NCBI RefSeq assembly: GCF_036934945.1 | Contig: NW_027013587.1 | Span: 124,001-188,000 of the forward strand | From: Oncorhynchus masou masou | Lineage: Eukaryota; Chordata; Actinopteri; Salmoniformes; Salmonidae | Direction of reading: 5' to 3' | Length of the DNA: 64,000 nucleotides | In this document: positions 56,534 to 64,000 of the stretch, in pieces | How positions within the stretch are numbered: position 1 is the stretch's first letter | How the letters are laid out: each line of letters opens with the position of its first letter | Program-made: the position numbers and the translations under genes | Notes under the pieces: generated by a model | What the model saw: the letters and a program-made list of their open reading frames with translations, nothing else | What the model was told of the DNA's origin: nothing | Databases searched by the model: none

Positions 56534-58181
56534 AGAACCTAATGTAAAGCTTTCAGGTCTGGAACCTCATGTAAAGCTTTCAGGTCTGGAACCTAATGTA
56601 AAGCTTTCAGGTCTGGAACCTAATGTAAAGCTTTCAGGTCTGGAACCTCATGTAAAGCTTTCAGGTCTGGAACCTCATGTAAAGCATTCAGGTCTGGAAC
56701 CTCATGTAAAGCTTTCAGGTCTGGAACCTCATGTAAAGCTTTCAGGTCTGGAACCTCATGTAAAGCTTTCAGGTCTGGAACCTCATGTGTAAAGCTTTCA
56801 GGTCTGGAACCTCATGTGTAAAGCTTTCAGGTCTGGAACCTCATGTGTAAAGCTTTCAGGTCTGGAACCTCATGTGTAAAGCTTTCAGGTCTGGAACCTC
56901 ATGTGTAAAGCTTTCAGGTCTGGAACCTCGTGTTTAAAGCTTTCAGGTCTGGAACCTCATGTAAAGCTTTCAGGTCTGGAACCTCATGTATAAAGCTTTC
57001 AGGTCTGGAACCTCATGTAAAGCTTTCAGGTCTGGAACCTCGTGTATAAAGCTTTCAGGTCTGGAACCTCATGTAAAGCTTTCAGGTCTGGAACCTCATG
57101 TATAAAGCTTTCAGGTCTGGAACCTCATGTAAAGCTTTCAGGTCTGGAACCTCGTGTATAAAGCTTTCAGGTCTGGAACCTCATGTATAAAGCTTTCAGG
57201 TCTGGAACCTCATGTATAAAGCTTTCAGGTCTGGAACCTCATGTATAAAGCTTTCAGGTCTGGAACCTCATGTATAAAGCTTTCAGGTCTGGAACCTCAT
57301 GTATAAAGCTTTCAGGTCTGGAACCTCGTGTATAAAGCTTTCAGGTCTGGAACCTCATGTAAAGCTTTCAGGTCTGGAACCTCGTGTATAAAGCTTTCAG
57401 GTCTGGAACCTCATGTAAAGCTTTCAGGTCTGGAACCTCATGTATAAAGCTTTCAGGTCTGGAACCTCATGTAAAGCTTTCAGGTCTGGAACCTCGTGTA
57501 TAAAGCTTTCAGGTCTGGAACCTCATGTATAAAGCTTTCAGGTCTGGAACCTCGTGTATAAAGCTTTCAGGTCTGGAACCTCATGTATAAAGCTTTCAGG
57601 TCTGGAACCTCGTGTATAAAGCTTTCAGGTCTGGAACCTCGTGTATAAAGCTTTCAGGTCTGGAACCTCGTGTATAAAGCTTTCAGGTCTGGAACCTCGT
57701 GTATAAAGCTTTCAGGTCTGGAACCTCGTGTATAAAGCTTTCAGGTCTGGAACCTCGTGTATAAAGCTTTCAGGTCTGGAACCTCGTGTATAAAGCTTTC
57801 AGGTCTGGAACCTCGTGTATAAAGCTTTCAGGTCTGGAACCTCGTGTATAAAGCTTTCAGGTCTGGAACCTCGTGTATAAAGCTTTCAGGTCTGGAACCT
57901 CGTGTATAAAGCTTTCAGGTCTGGAACCTCGTGTATAAAGCTTTCAGGTCTGGAACCTCGTGTATAAAGCTTTCAGGTCTGGAACCTCGTGTATAAAGCT
58001 TTCAGGTCTGGAACCTCGTGTATAAAGCTTTCAGGTCTGGAACCTCGTGTATAAAGCTTTCAGGTCTGGAACCTCGTGTATAAAGCTTTCAGGTCTGGAA
58101 CCTCATGTATAAAGCTTTCAGGCCTGGAACCTCATGTAAAGCTTTCAGGTCTGGAACCTCATGTAAAGCTTTCAGGTCTTG
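56534..58181. repeat. Intron 7 27/29-bp minisatellite, copy E
   Basis: About 60 units. From about 57600 to 58090 nearly all units are a 29-bp CTCGTGTATAAAG variant, a recent local expansion. The array starts after a unique segment (56494-56533, with TGTGTTTATTTTAAAGGCC) that copies A-D lack. Confidence 0.92.
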
Positions 58182-58466
58182 AAAGGATTGAACAGAAGTC
58201 TTTCTTGTATTGTGTTTATAAATAGAGTTCTGACATGATTAATGATGTTGTTATGTTTTCATTGTAGGATCCTGGTCACCAATCCAGCACCAAAGCTATA
58301 GAGTCCCAGGGTCCCGATCCACGACATGAGGAGGACATCACTCAAACACCTGGGATGAACATTCATATTGTAGAAGAGGGGAAGGAGGAAGTGAAAGAGG
58401 AGGATGAAGTTGGTGGTTTCATCAATTCTGAAGGAGAAGAATTTAACTGGGATTCTGTTCAACATA

Positions 58467-60762
58467 GTAAGTGGAGGTAGAACACTGTTCTTTAGTTGAC
58501 TGGGGTTCTGTTCAACATAGTAAGTGGAGGCAGAACACTGTTCTTTAGTTGACTGGGGTTCTGTTCAACATAGTAAGTGGAGGCAGAATACTGTTCTTTA
58601 GTTGACTGGGGTTCTGTTCAACATAGTAAGTGGAGGTAGAACACTGTTCTTTAGTTGACTGGGGTTCTGTTCAACATAGTAAGTGGAGGCAGAACACTGT
58701 TCTTTAGTTGACTGGGGTTCTGTTCAACATAGTAAGTGGAGGCAGAACACTGTTCTTTAGTTGACTGGGGTTCTGTTCAACATAGTAAGTGGAGGCAGAA
58801 CACTGTTCTTTAGTTGACTGGGGTTCTGTTCAACATAGTAAGTGGAGGCAGAATACTGTTCTTTAGTTGACTGGGGTTCTGTTCAACATAGTAAGTGGAG
58901 GTACAACACTGTTCTTTAGTTGACTGGGGTTCTGTTCAACATAGTAAGTGGAGGCAGAACACTGTTATTTAGTTGACTGGGGTTCTGTTCAACATAGTAA
59001 GTGGAGGCAGAACACTGTTCTTTAGTTGACTGGGGTTCTGTTCAACATAGTAAGTGGAGGCAGAATACTGTTCTTTAGTTGACTGGGATTCTGTTCAACA
59101 TAGTAAGTGGAGGCAGAACACTGTTCTTTAGTTGACTGGGGTTCTGTTCAACATAGTAAGTGGAGGCAGAAGTCTGTTCTTTAGTTGACTGGGGTTCTGT
59201 TCAACATAGTAAGTGGAGGCAGAACACTGTTCTTTAGTTGACTGGGGTTCTGTTCAACATAGTAAGTGGAGGCAGAAGTCTGTTCTTTAGTTGACTGGGG
59301 TTCTGTTCAACATAGTAAGTGGAGGCAGAACACTGTTCTTTAGTTGACTGGGGTTCTGTTCAACATAGTAAGTGGAGGCAGAACACTGTTCTTTAGTTGA
59401 CTGGGGTTCTGTTCAACATAGTAAGTGGAGGTAGAACACTGTTCTTTAGTTGACTGGGGTTCTGTTCAACATAGTAAGTGGAGGCAGAACACTGTTCTTT
59501 AGTTGACTGGGGTTCTGTTCAACATAGTAAGTGGAGGCAGAACACTGTTCTTTAGTTGACTGGGGTTCTGTTCAACATAGTAAGTGGAGGTAGAACACTG
59601 TTCTTTAGTTGACTGGGGTTCTGTTCAACATAGTAAGTGGAGGCAGAACACTGTTCTTTGTTGACTGGGGTTCTGTTCAACATAGTAAGTGGAGGCAGAA
59701 GTCTGTTCTTTAGTTGACTGGGGTTCTGTTCAACATATTAAGTGGAGGCAGAACACTGTTCTTTAGTTGACTGGGGTTCTGTTCAACATAGTAAGTGGAG
59801 GCAGAACACTGTTCTTTAGTTGACTGGGGTTCTGTTCAACATAGTAAGTGGAGTTTGAATTCTGTTCTTTAGTTGACTGGGGTTCTGTTCAACATAGTAA
59901 GTGGAGGCAGAACACTGTTCTTTAGTTGACTGGGGTTCTGTTCAACATAGTAAGTGGAGGTAGAACACTGTTCTTTAGTTGACTGGGGTTCTGTTCAACA
60001 TAGTAAGTGGAGGTAGTGTTCTTTAGTTGACTGGGATTCTGTTCAACATAGTAAGTGGAGGCAGAAGACTGTTCTTTAGTTGACTGGGGTTCTGTTCAAC
60101 ATAGTAAGTGGAGGCAGAACACTGTTCTTTAGTTGACTGGGGTTCTGTTCAACATAGTAAGTGGAGGTAGTGTTCTTTAGTTGACTGGGGTTCTGTTCAA
60201 CATAGTAAGTGGAGGTAGAACACTGTTCTTTAGTTGACTGGGGTTCTGTTCAACATAGTAAGTGGAGGTAGTGTTCTTTAGTTGACTGGGATTCTGTTCA
60301 ACATAGTAAGTGGAGGCAGAAGACTGTTCTTTAGTTGACTGGGGTTCTGTTCAACATAGTAAGTGGAGGTAGTGTTCTTTAGTTGACTGGGATTCTGTTC
60401 AACATAGTAAGTGGAGGCAGAAGACTGTTCTTTAGTTGACTGGGGTTCTGTTCAACATAGTAAGTGGAGTTTGAACTCTGTTCTTTAGTTGACTGGGGTT
60501 CTGTTCAACATAGTAAGTGGAGGTAGTGTTCTTTAGTTGACTGGGATTCTGTTCAACATAGTAAGTGGAGGCAGAAGACTGTTCTTTAGTTGACTGGGGT
60601 TCTGTTCAACATAGTAAGTGGAGGCAGAAGACTGTTCTTTAGTTGACTGGGGTTCTGTTCAACATAGTAAGTGGAGGCAGAAGACTGTTCTTTAGTTGAC
60701 TGTGGTTCTGTTCAACATAGTAAGTGGAGGTAGTGTTCTTTAGTTGACTGGGGTTCTGTTCA
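58467..60762 (+). repeat. Intron 8 53-bp splice-donor minisatellite, copy E
   Basis: About 43 units with the CATAGTAAGTGGAGGCAGA core. GGAGTTTGAA units occur near 59850 and 60470. Confidence 0.94.
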
Positions 60763-60858
60763 CCCCATCTCCTATGAAGTGCACTACTTGTTGACCAGGG
60801 TCCTGGACAAAGTGGATGCACTTGATAGAGGATAAGGTGCCATTTGGGATACGGACTG
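60763..60858. mobile_element. Palindromic dispersed element before exon 9, copy E
   Basis: Same element and position as at 12548-12645. Confidence 0.62.
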
Positions 60859-60914
60859 TGAATGAATGTCGACTTGCTCGCCTCAATACCGAACCCACTC
60901 TGTTATTCACACAG

Positions 60915-61456
60915 GAGAGAGCCCTAACTGTGGCTTAGACAGCAGAGCGAGTCCCGCCACATCAGAACATCCTGAACACCAGGAGAGTCACAAAACGAAG
61001 ACGTCTCACTGCTGCTCGGTGTGTGGCAGAGAGTGCTACAAGCTCTCGGTACTACAGATCCACATGAGAATCCACACGGGAGAGAAGCCGTACCCCTGCC
61101 CCGACTGTGGCAAGAAGTTCGCTCACCTGGGAGCCATGAGACGACACCTCCTCACACACACGGGAGAGAAGCCCTACTCTTGCCCTGTGTGTGGGAAGAG
61201 TTTCACCCAATCCGGACATCTGAGGGAGCACCAGCAGTCTCACAGTGGAGAGAAGCCTCACCTGTGTCTGGTCTGTGGGAGAGGGTTCTCTAGAGCGTCA
61301 CACCTCAGGATCCACCACAGAGTTCACACAGGGGAGAGGCCGTACAGCTGTGACTACTGTGGGAAGAGATACGGCCGCTGTCAGAAGCTACGGGCTCACC
61401 AACGGACACACCACAGTGACAGGACGCACGCTGATACTGGAGAGGAGACGGAGTGA
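60915..61456 (+). CDS. Exon 9 of copy E: five C2H2 fingers, finger 14 variant
   Basis: Open to the TGA and preceded by TTATTCACACAG. It has His at +3 of finger 14 (61301-61303), as in copy C. Confidence 0.86.
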
Positions 61457-62332
61457 ATGACCACGAGGCTTTGAACGCAAGACGTGATGAGCTTAGTATT
61501 CCTATTGGTGATGTTAGCCCGGCTGGACAACAACAATGATACACGTTGATCGTCATCAGACAGGAGAACAATACACTCCATTGGAATAGACATGGTTCTA
61601 GAATCCACCTAAATGATTCCCAGAGTTCTGATGCAGGACACGGGCTGCTGGGGAGGGGACAGCTGCTGGGTGAAGTTCCCCTGCCTGAATCCTAACCTTA
61701 ACCATTAGTGGGGAGATGCAAAACTGACCAGGGTCTCGGGGCAACTTCACCCTACTCTGTTTGGGGGAAAGAATGGGAGGCTTTATCAGTAAGTGTTGAC
61801 AGTAGAACTACGGGTGTTTGTCAGTAGGGTGGACAAACACAACTATTAACCTTATGATGAAGAACGATAGGCTCGGTTAGAACAATTACAATGGACGTGG
61901 TTCTACATTCCACTCGAAGAAAGCACCCAGTTCTGATGGAGAGATGAAATAATCAGTGCTGTTCAGTTTGTTATTGAACTTGAACCAGAGAAAGTGAACC
62001 CCCAAAAGATGGCCGCTAGATGGTGTTCTAAATTGGAATCGTGGAACGCTTGTTCTCTGTCCACCACATTCTGTGTGAGGAACCCAGTTGAAATGATTGT
62101 TTAAAAAAAAAAAAATAGAATGTTGATGTAATAATTGTGTTCTATATTGGATAACATCCCAAATAATGTTCAGTCACAGGACATTTTGATCCCAGAGAGA
62201 GAGTACAACCTGTTAGAATTATAGGATGCTCAGATTCTCCATCTGTCTTGAATAGTTTATCATCTGATAGGAGAGATCTGCTATTGGAGGTATTCTTGTT
62301 GTTATAGAGAATTGAGAGAATGGGTGTAGTAT
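61457..62332 (+). other. Shortened 3' flank of copy E
   Basis: Matches the 3' flank of the other copies up to CCCAGAGAGAGAG at about 62203, then jumps to TACAACCTGTTAG. About 380 bp, including both candidate AATAAA signals, is missing. No gene is seen. Confidence 0.6.
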
Positions 62333-64000
62333 TCTCTCAATACTATACGCTGCAACTCCCCAAAAACCTAGCTACGCTTCTTCACAACTCGTTAACCCGG
62401 AAGCCAGCTGCACCAATGTGTCAGAGGAAACACCGTTCAACTGATGAAAAGTCAGCCTGCAGGCGCCCAGCCCACCACAAGGAGTCAGCCTGCAGGCGCC
62501 CGGCCTGCCACAAGGAGTCAGCCTGCAGGCGCCCGGCCCACCACAAGGAGTCAGCCTGCAGGCGCCCGGCCCACCACAAGGAGTCAGCCTGCAGGCGCCC
62601 GGCCCACCACAAGGAGTCAGCCTGCAGGCGCCCGGCCCACCACAAGGAGTCAGCCTGCAGGCTCCCAGCCCACCACAAGGAGTCAGCCTGCAGGCTCCCA
62701 GCCTGCCACAAGGAGTCAGCCTACAGGCGCCCAGCCCACCACAAGGAGTCAGCCTGCAGGCGCCCAGCCCGCCACAAGGAGTCAGCCTACAGGCGCCAAG
62801 CCCGCCACAAGGAGTCAGCCTGCAGGCGCCCAGCCCACCACAAGGAGTCAGCCTGCAGGCGCCCAGCCCGCCACAAGGAGTCAGCCTGCAGGCGCCCAGC
62901 CCGCCACAAGGAGTCAGCCTGCAGGCGCCCGGCCCGCCACAAGGAGTCAGCCTGCAGGCGCCCAGCCCGCCACAAGGAGTCAGCCTGCAGGCGCCCGGCC
63001 CGCCACAAGGAGTCAGCCTGCAGGCGCCCAGTCCACCACAAGGAGTCAGCCTGCAGGCGCCCAGTCCACCACAAGGAGTCAGCCTGCAGGCGCCCAGTCC
63101 ACCACAAGTCAGCCTGCAGGCGCCCAGTCCACCACAAGGAGTCAGCCTGCAAGTCCACCACAAGGAGTCAGCCTGCAGGCGCCCAGTCCACCACAAGGAG
63201 TCAGCCTACAGGCTCCCAGCCCACCACAAGGAGTCAGCCTGCAGGCTCCCAGCCCGCCACAAGGAGTCAGCCTACAGGCGCCCAGCCCACCACAAGGAGT
63301 CAGCCTGCAGGCGCCCAGCCCACCACAAGGAGTCAGCCTGCAGGCGCCCAGCCCACCACAAGGAGTCAGCCTGCAGGCGCCCAGACCGCCACAAGGAGTC
63401 AGCCTGCAGGTTTAGTCAGCCTGCAGGCGCCCAGCCCACCACAAGGAGTCAGCCTGCAGGCGCCCAGCCCGCCACAAGGAGTCAGCCTGCAGGCGCCCAG
63501 CCCACCACAAGGAGTCAGCCTGCAGGCGCCCAGACCGCCACAAGGAGTCAGCCTGCAGGCGCCCAGCCCGCCACAAGGAGTCAGCCTACAGGCGCCCAGC
63601 CCGCCACAAGGAGTCAGCCTGCAGGCTCCCAGCCCACCACAAGGAGTCAGCCTGCAGGCGCCCAGCCCACCACAAGGAGTCAGCCTGCAGGCGCCCAGAC
63701 CGCCACAAGGAGTCAGCCTGCAGGCGCCCAGCCCGCCACAAGGAGTCAGCCTACAGGCGCCCAGCCCGCCACAAGGAGTCAGCCTGCAGGCTCCCAGCCC
63801 ACCACAAGGAGTCAGCCTGCAGGCGCCCAGCCCACCACAAGGAGTCAGCCTGCAGGCGCCCAGCCCACCACAAGGAGTCAGCCTGCAGGCGCCCAGCCCA
63901 CCACAAGGAGTCAGCCTGCAGGCTCCCAGCCCACCACAAGGAGTCAGCCTGCAGGCGCCCAGCCCACCACAAGGAGTCAGCCTGCAGGCGCCCAGACCGC
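62333..64000 (-). mobile_element. Inverted SINE with large 33-bp array, copy E downstream (runs off window)
   Basis: Left SINE flank (CAATGTGTCAGAGGAAACAC on the + strand) as in copy B. The right flank lies beyond the window. Confidence 0.7.
62450..64000. repeat. 33-bp minisatellite inside the SINE, copy E (at least 47 units)
   Basis: Units contain AGTCAGCCTGCAGGCGCCCA, with CTACAGG, GGCTCCC and CAGTCC variants. A block of about 210 bp around 63420-63620 recurs at about 63630-63830, a higher-order duplication. Truncated units occur near 63110, 63150 and 63410. Long ORFs here are artefacts of the 33-bp period. Confidence 0.92.

Larger units (their letters stand above)
51119..61456 (+). pseudogene. 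C2H2 zinc-finger gene, copy E (three 1-base losses and a nonsense codon)
   Basis: Exons: 1 51119-51169; 2 52352-52500; 3 52624-53055; 4 53166-53260; 5 53570-53755; 6 54853-55035; 7 56406-56470; 8 58268-58466; 9 60915-61456. Losses: C6 to C5 in exon 2 (52393-52397), G5 to G4 (52815-52818) and G4 to G3 (52983-52985) in exon 3. In exon 6, CTG AGA has become CCG TGA (stop at 54906-54908), two substitutions that homopolymer error cannot explain. The stop falls inside finger 10, so the last five fingers would not be made from the full transcript. Splice sites and exon 9 are intact. This is the best candidate for a true pseudogene in the cluster. Confidence 0.75.

Overview
The window is eukaryotic and almost certainly from a salmonid fish. 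The evidence is C2H2 zinc-finger exons with GT-AG introns, remnants of tRNA-derived SINEs and of a dispersed palindromic element that I recognise from salmonid genomes, and very heavy minisatellite content. The species cannot be named from the sequence. A 500-N scaffold gap lies at 841-1340. There is no bacterial-type gene, tRNA gene, rRNA gene or CRISPR array.

Layout: five head-to-tail copies of one zinc-finger gene, all on the + strand, repeat every 11-13 kb. Copy A (1640-13242) shows only exons 6-9 because its 5' part lies beyond the gap. Copies B (15533-23451), C (26677-36015), D (38353-48770) and E (51119-61456) each span nine exons. Joining the best version of each exon gives about 634 codons: a short acidic/proline-rich N terminus, ten C2H2 fingers (residues 54-330), an acidic linker (about 331-487) and five more fingers (488-620). 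The likely product is a nuclear DNA-binding regulator. Its target is unknown, and no KRAB, SCAN or BTB domain is visible.

The introns and spacers are dominated by a fixed set of minisatellites whose copy number differs in every gene: 26 bp (intron 1), 28 bp (intron 5), 53 bp then 49 bp (intron 6), 27/29 bp (intron 7), a second 53 bp family (intron 8) and 33 bp (downstream SINE). Two families copy splice sites. The intron 8 unit contains the last bases of exon 8 plus its GTAAGT donor and reaches about 159 units in copy A. The intron 6 49-bp unit ends in the exon 7 acceptor.

Each complete copy carries at least one lesion. B has a 1-base loss in exon 5. C has four 1-base losses. D has a 70-bp deletion removing the exon 9 acceptor. 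E has three 1-base losses and a TGA in exon 6. Nearly all 1-base losses are in G or C runs, so unpolished assembly error competes with real decay, but C and E share two of them. Sequence variants group the copies differently in different segments, which suggests conversion or unequal exchange. Each spacer (about 2.3 kb in A-B; 3.2 kb in B-C; 2.3 kb in C-D and D-E) holds a 3' flank with poly(A) signals, an inverted SINE containing the 33-bp array, a SINE tail, and a promoter-like segment with CTCF-like and ETS-like motifs.
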